Below, one piece after another: positions 26,829 through 36,159 of a DNA stretch of 64,000 nt. Position 1 is the stretch's first letter, and every line of letters starts with the position of its first letter. The position numbers and the translations under genes were made by a program. The notes under the pieces are model-generated. The model worked only from the letters and a program-made list of their open reading frames with translations. It was not told the origin of the DNA and ran no database searches. Origin of the DNA: AP-15 sp963702685 (GTDB lineage Bacteria; Pseudomonadota; Alphaproteobacteria; ATCC43930; CGMCC-115725); the NCBI GenBank assembly GCA_963702685.1, contig CAVPDQ010000009.1, positions 496,001 through 560,000 of the forward strand. Direction: 5' to 3'.

Positions 26829-27521
26829 TCAGTGCCGGACGTCGCCCCCGAAATGCGGCTCGTCGCGCGGCAGCGCTTCGAAGAGGTGCACCATAAAGGC
26901 TATCGCGACCACCGGGGCCACGAGGTTGACGAGCGGCACGGCGAACAGCCCGGCGATCACGACCCCGCCGAGAAAAACCCGTCCCCGATGCCGGTTGCGC
27001 ACCCCCTTGGCCGCCGCCCAATCGAGCCGCCTCAGCGCCACCGCCTCGAAATACTCCCGGCCGAGAAGATACCCATTCAGCGCCAAGAAAACCAAGAGGT
27101 TTATCCCCGGCACCAGCAGATACGCCGGCAGCGCCAAGAGGTTGAGCAAGACGGTGAGCGCAGTCAGCCGCCCGATTGCCTTGATCGTCTCGACAAAAGG
27201 CTGACGGCGCGGCGGGCCCAGCCCCGGATAGTCGAGCGCCTCGACCGAAGCGGCGATGCGCTCGATAAAGAAGCTGATGATCAACGTGACGACCGCCGGA
27301 AACAACAGCCAAGTCAACGCCAAGACAGCGAGGCCGCCGAGAATGTCGAGCACCCAATCGAGCGGACGCCAGGCAAAGGCCGCCCAATGGTAGAGCGCGG
27401 CCGCGATGGCGAGCCACAACACTGCAAAGGTCAGCACCGCGAGCCCCAGCCCTTGCGCTACGACGCGCCGCAGCGGCGGTGTCGCCAGCACGGCGAGCGC
27501 GCGCAGAAAGGCGGTCAGCAT
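26829..27521 (-). CDS. EI24/CysZ-like membrane protein
   Basis: 230 residues with several hydrophobic segments, for example GLAVLTFAVLWLAIAAALYH, LAVLALTWLLFPAVVTLII and VLLNLLALPAYLLVPGINLL. The EI24 signature region NGYLLGREYFEAVALRR and PLVNLVAPVVAIAFMVHLFE fits the EI24/CysZ family. CysZ is a sulfate transporter, but alphaproteobacterial EI24 proteins are not established as such. It lies 47 nt upstream of the bactofilin gene on the same strand. Confidence 0.82.
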   Translation of the reverse strand: MLTAFLRALAVLATPPLRRVVAQGLGLAVLTFAVLWLAIAAALYHWAAFAWRPLDWVLDILGGLAVLALTWLLFPAVVTLIISFFIERIAASVEALDYPGLGPPRRQPFVETIKAIGRLTALTVLLNLLALPAYLLVPGINLLVFLALNGYLLGREYFEAVALRRLDWAAAKGVRNRHRGRVFLGGVVIAGLFAVPLVNLVAPVVAIAFMVHLFEALPRDEPHFGGDVRH

Positions 27522-27839
27522 CGCCGGCTCAGCACCGCAAACACGCGAATCGGCAAGGCCGGCCCGGCCGCCGCCTCATCTCCGCCGGATCGCCGCGCCG
27601 GAACAGGCCACGGCCGCAGCTCGCCCGGGTATGGTCGCTGCCCTCCCGCATGCCGTGCTTCCCGCAGCCGATAGCCTCCTGTTCATAGTACTACGGGCGA
27701 CCTTGGCGGAGTCCGCCCATGCTATAAGAGCGCGTGGCCAAAGGCTACTCGCTGCCGATGACGGGCGCCCGGCGATGGGGCGGAATGCTGCTGGTCACCC
27801 GACAGAGAATCGCGCCCGCGGCTCTGGACCCCCGCTTTC

Positions 27840-28045
27840 GAGCGTGTGAAGAAATTGCTCTTTCCAAGAAACGTCATTCCGGGGCGGCCCAAAGAGCCTG
27901 CCCCTGGCATGAACAGGGGGCCGAGCCCGGAACCCAAGAACACCTGAATTTCCAATATGTTCGACGTCCGGTGTTCATAGGTTCCGGGCTCGCGGGCAAT
28001 GCCCGCGCCCCGGAATGACGAAGTTTGGCATTTCTTCACACGCTC
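27840..28045. repeat. MITE-like element, copy B
   Basis: 206 bp with ends GAGCGTGTGAAGAAATTG and CATTTCTTCACACGCTC, flanked by TTTC on both sides (27836-27839 and 28046-28049). The empty site would be CCGC-TTTC-GCGG. Its interior is copy A's in the opposite orientation with a small extra segment. In the 27522-28099 gap, nothing else is supported. Confidence 0.85.
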
Positions 28046-28099
28046 TTTCGCGGAGGCGACGAGGATAAGAGCGTGGGAATCATCTGTCTGATTGTACCA

Positions 28100-28963
28100 C
28101 TAAGGCGGCGGCTGGCGGGCGGTGACGAGAAGGACGGTCGAGGGGAGCCGCGTGTCGCCGCCGGCGGCGGATGACGCGAACGCCGTCTCGATTTCGGCAC
28201 GAATCAGCTGACGGGTGGCTTGGTCGGGCTTTTTTTCGTCGATCAGGCGCGCCGTCGGACCCATGATCGAGGCGTGGCTCGCCTCCTCTTCGGCAGTCGA
28301 GGCAAAGATTTCCGGGTGCTCGCGGTGGATTTCGACGCCCTCGAACCCGGCCGCGCCGAGAAACGAGCGCACATAATCGGGGTCGGCGAAGGCCATCGGC
28401 CCCGGTGCGCGCGGCGCTTTCGGCGCGGGCGGGCCGAGATGACGCAACGCCACCGCGTAGGGGATCAGCCAATGCCGGTTTTCTTCGAGCGTGCCCCAGC
28501 AGGCAAAGCAGAGCCGCCCGCCGGGCTTGGCGGCGCGCCGCAGATTGGTGAAGGCTGCCGCCGGGTCGGCAAAGAACATCACGCCAAAGCGCGAGGCGAC
28601 GAGGTCGAAAGCGGCGGGTTGGAACGCGTGCGTCTGCGCGTCCGCCTGCATCAGGGTAATGTTATGGAAGCCGCTCTCGGCGATGCGCTTTCTGGCGCCG
28701 GCCAGCATCGCCTCGGAAATGTCGGCGCCCAAGACCGACCCTTGCGGACCGGCCGCGCCGGCAAGCGGCATGGTGAAGGCGCCGGTGCCGCAGCCGATTT
28801 CCAGCACCCGTTCGCCCGCCGCCACTGCCGAATAGCGCAGCAAGAGGTCGTTGACCGCGCGCACCCGGCGCTCGACAAAGCCTTCGAGTCCGACCCAGCG
28901 TGGGCCGGCGACCGTGTTCCAATATTCCTGCTGGGCCGCATTGGCGTCGGCATCCTCGGGCAT
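28100..28963 (-). CDS. Class I SAM-dependent methyltransferase
   Basis: 287 residues from ATG 28963 (MPEDADANAAQQEYWN). Motif I VLEIGCGTGAFTMPLAG, motif II VLGADISEAML, and FDLVASRFGVMFFADP are typical of the UbiE/COQ5-like family. Its leader AAQQEYWNTVAGPRWV is a frequent start in this group. Substrate unknown. It lies 14 nt downstream of the SDR gene and is probably cotranscribed with it. Confidence 0.87.
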   Translation of the reverse strand: MPEDADANAAQQEYWNTVAGPRWVGLEGFVERRVRAVNDLLLRYSAVAAGERVLEIGCGTGAFTMPLAGAAGPQGSVLGADISEAMLAGARKRIAESGFHNITLMQADAQTHAFQPAAFDLVASRFGVMFFADPAAAFTNLRRAAKPGGRLCFACWGTLEENRHWLIPYAVALRHLGPPAPKAPRAPGPMAFADPDYVRSFLGAAGFEGVEIHREHPEIFASTAEEEASHASIMGPTARLIDEKKPDQATRQLIRAEIETAFASSAAGGDTRLPSTVLLVTARQPPP

Positions 28964-28977
28964 CGTTCGGTGTCCTT

Positions 28978-29811
28978 TCAATCGGGCTCGATCGGCATCG
29001 TCGCGATTGCTTTCCAGGCGATCGGCGCGCCGCATTTTTCGGCGGCCTCGGCGGGCGGCAGCGAATTGTCCCAATGGGCTGCGAGAAACCGCCGCCCGGT
29101 TACCTCTGCCGCCGCATCCGAGACCAGCCAGCGCAAGGGTGCCGCCATGATCTCGGGGCGCAACAGCCGCGATCGGTCGGCGACCGCCGCATCGGGGATG
29201 ATGCGGGTGTCGGTCATCCCGCCCGGCACCAGCACATTGGCGGTGACCGGAGTGCCGGCGAGATCGGCCGCGATGACCGCGGTCGCCGCCTCGGCCGCGG
29301 CTTTGCTGGCGCCATAGAGCACATAGCCTTCGCGCAGCATCGTGCCGAGGCTGGTGGTGACCGTGACGATCCGGCCCCGCCCGGCGGCCAGCATATGCGG
29401 CACCACGGCGCGCGCCATCATCAGGGGTGCGGTCGCGTTGACCGCGATAAACCGGCCCCATTGCTCGGGCGTGATCTCCCAAAAGCGGATCGGGCTGTGG
29501 CGCTGGTCGGCGCGGATCGAGCCTTGGCCGACCCCGGCATTGTTGACGAGGATGTCGATCCGGCCGAACCGGGCGAGCACCGCGGCGACGATCGTCTCAA
29601 ACGAAAGGGGATCGGCAAGATCGGCGCAAATCGGGTGGAGCGAGCCGGCGAGCCGGCTTTCGTCCGCGGCGGCCTCGAGCTCGTCGAGCCAGCGCGGCTC
29701 GCGATCGACCGCGGCGACGTCGATCCCGCCTGCGAGAAGGCCGAGCGCCATCGCCCGGCCGATCCCGCTCGCCGCTCCGGTGACGATCGCCGTTTGCCGT
29801 TCCGTCGCCAT
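28978..29811 (-). CDS. Short-chain dehydrogenase/reductase
   Basis: 277 residues from ATG 29811 (MATERQTAIVTGAASGIGRA). The Rossmann TGxxxGIG, AVDREPR (Asp after beta2 suggests NAD preference), NNAG, Ser in VTTSLGTM and YGASK (catalytic Tyr-x3-Lys) are all present. Also PGGMTDTRIIPD. It oxidises or reduces an alcohol or ketone; substrate unknown. Divergent from the UspA gene with about 190 bp of promoter space. Confidence 0.9.
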   Translation of the reverse strand: MATERQTAIVTGAASGIGRAMALGLLAGGIDVAAVDREPRWLDELEAAADESRLAGSLHPICADLADPLSFETIVAAVLARFGRIDILVNNAGVGQGSIRADQRHSPIRFWEITPEQWGRFIAVNATAPLMMARAVVPHMLAAGRGRIVTVTTSLGTMLREGYVLYGASKAAAEAATAVIAADLAGTPVTANVLVPGGMTDTRIIPDAAVADRSRLLRPEIMAAPLRWLVSDAAAEVTGRRFLAAHWDNSLPPAEAAEKCGAPIAWKAIATMPIEPD

Positions 29812-30001
29812 CCGGGCACCCTCCGCTCGGGTCGATTGCGCCCCCAATCTCACACCCTGCCGCCGTCGCGCGCAACGCCGCTTTGCCGGCGCGCGCTTTC
29901 GCGAGGGGGTTGCCGGGCCTTCCCCGGGGCCGAGCGAGAGAAGGTACGGCCCGGCGGGGAATTGCTCTAATCTCGGGTCCGCGCACGTGAAAGGGGTGTC
30001 G

Positions 30002-30862
30002 ATGATCAAGACGGTTCTGGTTCCGGCGACCGGCAGCAAGGCAGACGCCGCGGTGTTCACCGCAGCGCTCGCGGTCGCCCGCCGCTTTGCGGCGCATCTC
30101 GAGGTTCTCCATGTTCGCGCCGATGCGACGGCGATCGCGGTGGCCATGACCGCCGATTCCGGCGGGCCGGCATTGGGCGGGCTGATCGACCGGATCGAGG
30201 CCGATGCGGTGGCGCGCGAGGCAGCGACAAAAGAGGAATTCGATGCGTTCTGCGCGCGCGAGCAACTGGCGCTCGCCGAGAGCCCGAGCGGCCAGCCCGG
30301 CCCGTCCGCGCGCTGGGCGCGGGAGATCGGCGTCGAGCCCTATTGGATCACCGAATATGCCCGCGTCGCCGACCTGATCGTCGTGGGGCGCCCGGATGAC
30401 GGCGAAGGGCTGGCGCAGGATACGCTCGAGGCGGCGTTGCTCGACGGCGGTCGCCCGCTGCTGATAGCGCCGCCGACGCCGATGACCGCTCTGCCCGAGA
30501 CGGTCGTCATCGCCTGGAAGCCCACACGCGAGGCGGCCCACGCCGTCGCCGCGGCAATGCCGTTTTTGACGGCTGCGAAAGAGGTGGTGATCGTAACCGC
30601 CGACGACAGCGCCGGGGATGCGGGCGAAGCGGAGACGAGGCTCCCGGCGAGCCTACGCTGGCACGGTATTGCCGTTTCGGCGCAGCATCTGCCGGCCGAC
30701 GGGCGCAGCGCCGCCGACCGGCTGATGGCCGCCGCTGCCGAGCGCGGCGCGCTGATGGTGATGGGCGGCTATGGCCACAGCCGGCTGCGCCAGTGGATGT
30801 TCGGCGGCTTTACCCGGCACGTGCTCGAAGCCGCCGCGGTGCCGGTGCTGATCGCGCACTAA
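30002..30862 (+). CDS. Universal stress protein, tandem UspA domains
   Basis: 286 residues from ATG 30002 with AAAGGGG upstream. The first domain (MIKTVLVPATGSKADAAVFT) and the second (TVVIAWKPTREAAHAVAAAM) each have the UspA fold. The second ends in the ATP-binding-type GGYGHSRLRQWMFGGFTRH. Cytoplasmic stress protein; function not specific. Its 3' end runs almost into the dispersed repeat at 30868. Confidence 0.9.
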   Translation: MIKTVLVPATGSKADAAVFTAALAVARRFAAHLEVLHVRADATAIAVAMTADSGGPALGGLIDRIEADAVAREAATKEEFDAFCAREQLALAESPSGQPGPSARWAREIGVEPYWITEYARVADLIVVGRPDDGEGLAQDTLEAALLDGGRPLLIAPPTPMTALPETVVIAWKPTREAAHAVAAAMPFLTAAKEVVIVTADDSAGDAGEAETRLPASLRWHGIAVSAQHLPADGRSAADRLMAAAAERGALMVMGGYGHSRLRQWMFGGFTRHVLEAAAVPVLIAH

Positions 30863-30867
30863 AGCCT

Positions 30868-31074
30868 GATCCGATCAGGTTGCATCGGCCCGTCAGCCCC
30901 CCTCACCCTTCCCTCTCCCCCCAATTGGGGCCAATTGGGGGGAGAGGGTTGCGAAGGGTTGGCGAGGCCCACGGGTCCGGCCGGAGGCCGGCCCGAGGAT
31001 AAGCTCCACCGAGCCTTACCCGAATCCTCGGGTCGAGCCCGAGGAGGGTGAGGGGGGCTCTACCTGATCGGATC
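30868..31074. repeat. Dispersed palindrome-ended element, copy 2
   Basis: 207 bp with perfect 12-bp inverted ends GATCCGATCAGG and CCTGATCGGATC. The interior matches copy 1 (23434-23623) closely, including CCCTCTCCCCCCAATTGGGG and the CCGGCCGGAGGCCGG hairpin. It has an extra CTCGGGTCGAGCCCGAG palindrome. It lies between the uspA stop and the convergent dihydropyrimidinase end, so it may act as a two-way terminator. Confidence 0.87.
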
Positions 31075-31091
31075 GCGCGCTGAAGGGCGGG

Positions 31092-32522
31092 TCAGACCGC
31101 CGGGCGGGCGCGCACCGCGTCGGCGATCTTGCGCGGCAGGAATTGGCCGTCGGCAGGGGTGGCGCGGAAATCGCCGTTCTCGACCGCGATCTTGCCGCGC
31201 AGGATGGTCATGCTCGGCCAGGCGGCGACCTCGTGCCCTTCCCATGGGCTGTAGTCGGTCTCGTGCAGCTCTTCCTTGCGCAAGACCCGCCGCCGGCGCG
31301 GATCGAGCAGCACGATATCGGCATCGGAGCCGACCGCGAGCGCGCCCTTTTTCGGGTAAAGGCCCATGATCCGCGCCGCGTTTGTCGAGACGAGCCCGAC
31401 AAAATCGGCCAAGCTGTAGCCGCGCTTTTCGACCATATGCGTGTACATCAGCGAGACCCGCGGCTCGACCCCGGAATTGCCGCCGGTGGTGTCGTCGATC
31501 CGCCGCCCTTGCAGCTTGACCTGCAGCGGGCAGCACACTTCGTCGGTGGCGATCGCCTGGATCGCACCCTGCCGGGTCGCCGCCCACAGCGCCTGCTGGT
31601 CCTTGGCGAATTTGAGCGACGGATAGGTGTGGAACATCTGCCCGCCCGGCTGCTTATAGTCTTCGGCGGTATAGAGCAAATATTGGTGCAGGGTCTCGCC
31701 ATAGATCGGAAAGCCGCGGGCCCGCGACGCCGCGATCGCCGCCGCCCCGGTCGCGGCCGACACATGCACCATGTAGAGGGCCGCACCCTCGACATTCTCG
31801 GCGAGCCGGATCACCCGGTTGAACGACAAATCTTCCGAGAGCGTGTTGTGCACCTCGGCCATGTTCTCAAAGCCGGTGCGGTCTTCGCGGATCAGCTTTT
31901 CGTACATGTGCATGACGATGTCGTTGTCCTCGGCATGGATCGCGGCGATGCCGCCGGCGGCGCCGAGGACCTTGAGCACCTCCCAGATGTCGCCGAACCG
32001 CACCATGCGGCCCTGGTTCATCGGGCGAATGTCGGTCGTGAACATCTTGACCGAGGCATGACCGGCCTGGATCGCCTCGGGCAGCGCGCCGAGGATCTCC
32101 GGCGTCTGCTTGCCGCGCAAGAGCAAGTGAAAGCCGTAGTCGCAATGGCACGCGCCGGCCCATTCTCTCTGGCGCCGCTCGATCGATTGCTGCAGCGGCT
32201 GGTCGGGCGGGCAGGGCGCGAAATCGAGGAGGGTCGTGGTGCCGCCGTAGAGCGCCGCTCGGCTCACCTGCTCGGGGGGCGCGCTCATCAGCTCCTCGTT
32301 GCGCCCCGGGAACGGGATCGGAAAGCTGCAATGGATATGCGGATCGACCCCGCCGGGGATGACGATCTGCCCCGACGCGTCGATGGTGCGCGCAGCCCCG
32401 GCCGCGGCGAGGCTCCCCGGCGCGCCGAGCACGGCGATCTTGCCGCCCGCCACACCGATATCGGCGGGCCCGGTGCCCCCCGGCATGACGGCGATGCCGC
32501 CGGCAACGATCAGGTCCAGCAT
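31092..32522 (-). CDS. Dihydropyrimidinase/cyclic amidohydrolase
   Basis: 476 residues. The metal ligands of the D-hydantoinase family are visible: HxH in GGVDPHIHCSF (about 60), the lysine to be carboxylated in ASVKMFTTD, His in IAAIHAEDND, His in MVHVSAATG, and Asp in AIATDEVCCP. It opens cyclic diamides such as dihydropyrimidines or hydantoins. No ABC transporter or beta-alanine synthase is adjacent, so the substrate cannot be fixed. ATG preceded by AGGGAGCGCCAC. Confidence 0.9.
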   Translation of the reverse strand: MLDLIVAGGIAVMPGGTGPADIGVAGGKIAVLGAPGSLAAAGAARTIDASGQIVIPGGVDPHIHCSFPIPFPGRNEELMSAPPEQVSRAALYGGTTTLLDFAPCPPDQPLQQSIERRQREWAGACHCDYGFHLLLRGKQTPEILGALPEAIQAGHASVKMFTTDIRPMNQGRMVRFGDIWEVLKVLGAAGGIAAIHAEDNDIVMHMYEKLIREDRTGFENMAEVHNTLSEDLSFNRVIRLAENVEGAALYMVHVSAATGAAAIAASRARGFPIYGETLHQYLLYTAEDYKQPGGQMFHTYPSLKFAKDQQALWAATRQGAIQAIATDEVCCPLQVKLQGRRIDDTTGGNSGVEPRVSLMYTHMVEKRGYSLADFVGLVSTNAARIMGLYPKKGALAVGSDADIVLLDPRRRRVLRKEELHETDYSPWEGHEVAAWPSMTILRGKIAVENGDFRATPADGQFLPRKIADAVRARPAV

Positions 32523-32586
32523 GTGGCGCTCCCTGCTGTGCGGAGCGGGAAGTCTCCCGGGTTCGGCGGCCGGCGTCCAGGGAATT

Positions 32587-32637
32587 GCAGCGCCAGGGCG
32601 CTCGGAGGCTGCGGGCGCTCGGCCGCCGCGGGCGCTC
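32587..32637. repeat. Three 17-bp tandem repeats
   Basis: Units 32587-32603, 32604-32620 and 32621-32637 all end in GGCGCTC (GCAGCGCCAGGGCGCTC, GGAGGCTGCGGGCGCTC, GGCCGCCGCGGGCGCTC). They lie just beyond the stop codon of the RTX gene and touch its last codon. Confidence 0.8.
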
Positions 32638-35600
32638 AGGAGCTGAAGAGCAAATCCGCGATCGTGATGTGGGGTTCTGCGGTCAGCGAGGCCACCAGGC
32701 TCGCCTTGAAATGGGAGGCGCTGCCGTCCGGGTCGTAGAACAGGCCGCCGGTGCTGGCATCGTAGCCAAAGCGGTCTGCCGTGGTGGCCATCTTACCGTT
32801 GGCATTGGGTGAGAAGACGCTCGCGGCGAGAGGCTTTGGGGTCGCTGTGCCCAGACCGTCGTCGGCGCCGAGATTAAAAGCCGCATCGCTAAAGACGAGC
32901 TTGTCGGTGCCGTGGGTAAAGTCGGTGATCGTATCGGTGCCCGTTGTCGTCGTGAATACAAATAGATCGGCGCCTGCGCCGCCGGTGAGCGTGTCGTTGC
33001 CGCCACCGCCGATCAGCGTGTCGTTGCCGGCGCCGCCCTTCAACGTGTCGTTGCCGGCGCCGCCGGTGATGATGTTGGCGAGGCTGTTGCCCCTGCCGGT
33101 GAAATTGCCTGTGCCGGTGAACACCAGGTTTTCGACATTGGGCCCGAGAGTGTACTTCGCCAGCGTCGTCCTGACGGTGTCGGTGCCCTGGCCGGCGAGC
33201 TCCGTCACCATATCGCCGACATTGTCGACGATATAGGTGTCGTTGCCGGCGCCCCCCGCCATCTTGTCGGCGCCGGTCCCGCCATTGAGCACATCGTTGC
33301 CGCTGCCGCCATTGAGTGTGTCGTTGCCGGCGCCGCCCTTCAACCTGTCATTGCCGCCGCCGCCGTTCAATCTGTCGTTGCCGCTGCCGCCGGTGATGCT
33401 GTTGGCGAGAATGTTGCCGGCGCCGCCAAACTCGCCCTTGCCGGTGAACACCAGATTTTCGAGGTTGAGCCCGAGCGTGTACTTGGCCAGCGTGGTCTCG
33501 ACCGTGTCGGTGCCCTGGTTCGCGGCCTCGGTGACGATGACGCCGGTATTGCCGACGATGTAGGTGTCGTTGCCGGCGCCGCCCTTCAATACGTCGTTGC
33601 CGCCGCCGCCGTTCAGCGTGTCGTTGCCGGCGCCGCCGGTGATGGTGTTGGCGAGGTCGTTGCCGGTGCCGATGAAATTGCCTATGCCGGTGAACACCAG
33701 GTTTTCGAGATTTGGCCCGAGGGTGTACTTCGCCAGCGTCGTCCTGACGGTATCGGTGCCCTGGTTTGCGGCCTCGGTGACGACAACGCCGGTATTGTCG
33801 ACGATGTAGGTGTCGTTGCCGGCGCCGCCTACGAGCGTGTCGCGCCCCGTCCCGCCGTTCAGCACGTCGTTGCCGCTGCCGCCGGTGATGGTGTTGGCGA
33901 GGTGTTGCCGGTGCCGATGAAATTGCCCTGTGCCGGTGAACACCAGGTTTTCGAGATTGGCGCCGAGCGTATATTTCGCCAGCGTCGTCCTGACCGTGTC
34001 GGTGCCCTGGTTCGCGGCCTCGGTGACGACGACGCCGGTATTGTCGATGATGTAGATGTCGTTGCCGGCGCCGCCCTTCAATGTGTCGTTGCCGCCGTGG
34101 CCGTTCAGCCTGTCGTTGCCGGCGCCGCCGGTGATGATGTTGGCGACAGCGTTGCCGATGCCGGTGAAATTGCCCTTGCCGGTAAACACCAGGTTTTCGA
34201 CATTGGGCCCGAGGGTGTACTTCGCCAGTGTCGTCCTGACCGTATCGGTGCCCTGGCCGGCGAGCTCCGTCACCAAATCGCCGAGATTGTCGACAATATA
34301 GGTGTCGTTGCCGGCGCCTCCCGCCATCTTGTCGGCGCCCGACCCGCCATTGAGCACATCGTTGCCGGCCCCGCCATTCAGTGTGTCGTTGCCCGCGCCG
34401 CCCCTCAATGTGTCATTGCCGCCGCCGCCGTTCAGTGTGTCGTTGCCGCTGCCGCCGGTGATGATGTTGGCGAGAATGTTGCCGGCGCCGCCAAACTCGC
34501 CCTTGCCGGTGAACACCAGGTTTTCGAGATTGGCGCCGAGCGTGTACCTGGCCAGCGTCGTCTCGACCGTGTCGGTGCCCTGGTTTGCGGCCTCGGTGAC
34601 GACAATCCCGGTATTGCCGACGATGTAGGTGTCGTTGCCGGCGCCGCCCTTCAATACGTCGTTGCCGCCACCGCCGTTCAGCGTGTCGTTGCCGCCGCCG
34701 CCGGTCAGGATGTTTGCCGCGCTGTTTCCGGTCAATATGTTGTCGAGCACATTGCCCGCGCCGTTGATCGGTCTGGCCCCGGTCAAGGTCAAATTTTCGA
34801 CATTGGCGGGCAGGGCGAAGCTGACCGACAACTCTACCAGGTCGATCCCGCCATTGGGGGCTTCGATGATCACCGTGTTGGCGTGGGTGACGATATAGGT
34901 GTCGTTGCTCAGCCCGTATTGGAGGATCGCAAAATGGCCGTCGTTGTCGATGATCGAGGCCGTCGCATTGGCCTTGGCGAGGGTGGCGCCGGTGGGGTCG
35001 GAGAGATGCAACGTAAAGCTCTGGGTCGGCACCTTTGACGTGGCGTCGATGATCGGCACGCGCAATGTCTCGACCGTCACGCCCGGGGCGAAGTCGAGGG
35101 TGCCGCTGACACCGATAAAGGCGAAGCCGTTGGTTGCGGTGCCGTTCGCGGTCGCAAAATCGACCGAGACAGGTGCCGCCGATGGGGCGCTCAAAGACAC
35201 CACGAACTCGGCAAATGCGTCGTTTTCGGCGACCACCAGATTGCCGACCGAAATTGCCGGCTTTGCTATCGGCTTTTGGTCGTTCCCCCAGATCGTCGCG
35301 GTGCCCACCGGATCGGGCAGCCGCGCCCCGGCGACGCCGGACAGCACGAGGCTGAACTCGCCGTTGCCTTCCGGCTTGGCGTCCGCGACGATCGGCACAT
35401 CGACGGTCAGGGCGGTCTCGCCCGGGGCAAATCTCAATACCCCGCTGGTCGCCCCGAACTCGCCGCTCCCGGCGCTCCCCGGCTCGGTCGTGTAATGCAT
35501 CGTCACGGTCTTGGTGCTGGGCCGGTCGAGCGTGATGCTGAAGGCGGCCTGACCCGAATTCTCGTCCACCACCGGGTCGGAGATCGAGATCACCGGCGTT

Positions 35601-35941
35601 CCCGCCGGCGCGTCGTTGTCGATGATCGTGCCGAGCGCAAAGCTGTTGGCGATCACCGCATTGGTCGGGTTGCTGAGATCGACAAAGAAGCTCTCATTGG
35701 CCTCCTGGATTGTATCGTTGATGATCGGCTCGTTGACCCTCACCATCGTCACGCCGGGCGCGAAATGGAGGATCTTGCTGACGCCGAGAAAATCCGAGCC
35801 GTTGCTCGCGGTGCCGTCGGCGGTGATAAAATCGACAGAGACCGGCAGCTTGGACGGCTGGTTGAGGCGCACGACAAACCTGGCGAACTTGTCCTGCTCG
35901 CCGACCACGACACTTGCAACCGAGATTGTTGTGTTAACCAT
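32636..35941 (-). CDS. Calx-beta/RTX (hemolysin-type repeat) secreted protein
   Basis: 1101 residues from ATG 35941; a GTG at 35962 would add seven. Three Calx-beta domains (about 4-112, 116-221, 227-335) each end in IIDND or similar. Then seven blocks follow of form TYIVDNxGxxVTE, QGTDTVxTTLAKYTLG, ENLVFTG and GGAGNDTLNGG nonapeptides, which bind calcium in a beta roll. Blocks are 82 residues, or 109 with an added GADKMAGGAGND segment. The C-terminus (DFTHGTDKLVFSD to ITIADLLFSS) is a type I secretion signal. Such proteins are adhesins or surface-layer components. No ABC/MFP exporter is in the window. One block reads GQFHRHRQHLA instead of GNFIGTGNxLA: a compensated indel pair at 33899-33932. 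Confidence 0.88.
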   Translation of the reverse strand: MVNTTISVASVVVGEQDKFARFVVRLNQPSKLPVSVDFITADGTASNGSDFLGVSKILHFAPGVTMVRVNEPIINDTIQEANESFFVDLSNPTNAVIANSFALGTIIDNDAPAGTPVISISDPVVDENSGQAAFSITLDRPSTKTVTMHYTTEPGSAGSGEFGATSGVLRFAPGETALTVDVPIVADAKPEGNGEFSLVLSGVAGARLPDPVGTATIWGNDQKPIAKPAISVGNLVVAENDAFAEFVVSLSAPSAAPVSVDFATANGTATNGFAFIGVSGTLDFAPGVTVETLRVPIIDATSKVPTQSFTLHLSDPTGATLAKANATASIIDNDGHFAILQYGLSNDTYIVTHANTVIIEAPNGGIDLVELSVSFALPANVENLTLTGARPINGAGNVLDNILTGNSAANILTGGGGNDTLNGGGGNDVLKGGAGNDTYIVGNTGIVVTEAANQGTDTVETTLARYTLGANLENLVFTGKGEFGGAGNILANIITGGSGNDTLNGGGGNDTLRGGAGNDTLNGGAGNDVLNGGSGADKMAGGAGNDTYIVDNLGDLVTELAGQGTDTVRTTLAKYTLGPNVENLVFTGKGNFTGIGNAVANIITGGAGNDRLNGHGGNDTLKGGAGNDIYIIDNTGVVVTEAANQGTDTVRTTLAKYTLGANLENLVFTGTGQFHRHRQHLANTITGGSGNDVLNGGTGRDTLVGGAGNDTYIVDNTGVVVTEAANQGTDTVRTTLAKYTLGPNLENLVFTGIGNFIGTGNDLANTITGGAGNDTLNGGGGNDVLKGGAGNDTYIVGNTGVIVTEAANQGTDTVETTLAKYTLGLNLENLVFTGKGEFGGAGNILANSITGGSGNDRLNGGGGNDRLKGGAGNDTLNGGSGNDVLNGGTGADKMAGGAGNDTYIVDNVGDMVTELAGQGTDTVRTTLAKYTLGPNVENLVFTGTGNFTGRGNSLANIITGGAGNDTLKGGAGNDTLIGGGGNDTLTGGAGADLFVFTTTTGTDTITDFTHGTDKLVFSDAAFNLGADDGLGTATPKPLAASVFSPNANGKMATTADRFGYDASTGGLFYDPDGSASHFKASLVASLTAEPHITIADLLFSS

Positions 35942-35994
35942 AATTTGATCGTGCCTCTCCACTGGCTCGCAGCTATGCCCGATGACAGGGGATC

Positions 35995-36022
35995 AAGATA
36001 GCCGAAATGACGGGCCAATCAA
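35995..36022 (-). promoter_or_regulatory. Candidate sigma70-type promoter for the RTX gene
   Basis: On the minus strand TTGATT (36022-36017) and TATCTT (36000-35995) are separated by 16 nt, about 54 nt before the ATG at 35941. The region beyond is locally A/T-rich. Based on sequence match only. Confidence 0.35.
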
Positions 36023-36159
36023 GACCGATATGATTAAGGTTAAATTTTTGCAATGTGTCGGATACGTTGCCGTGCGGGTCGGATGTTCTATTTGATCGGT
36101 TGGCCACCACTGGCAAGCGCGGCCATAGCCGAGCGGTTGATCGAGAGCGGGAAAGCACG

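Noticed and set aside
33000..34700. Regular repeats that might be a CRISPR array
   Set aside because: Units are 246-327 nt, code for RTX blocks and have no spacer structure.
32781..35495. Series of plus-strand frames of 80-200 codons opposite the RTX gene, each starting MSLPAPP
   Set aside because: They are the antisense of the repeated GGAGND codons, so repetition is inherited, not independent coding.
35941..36159. Type I secretion genes next to the RTX gene
   Set aside because: Searched both sides by eye; neighbours are a PLD-like protein and a dihydropyrimidinase only.
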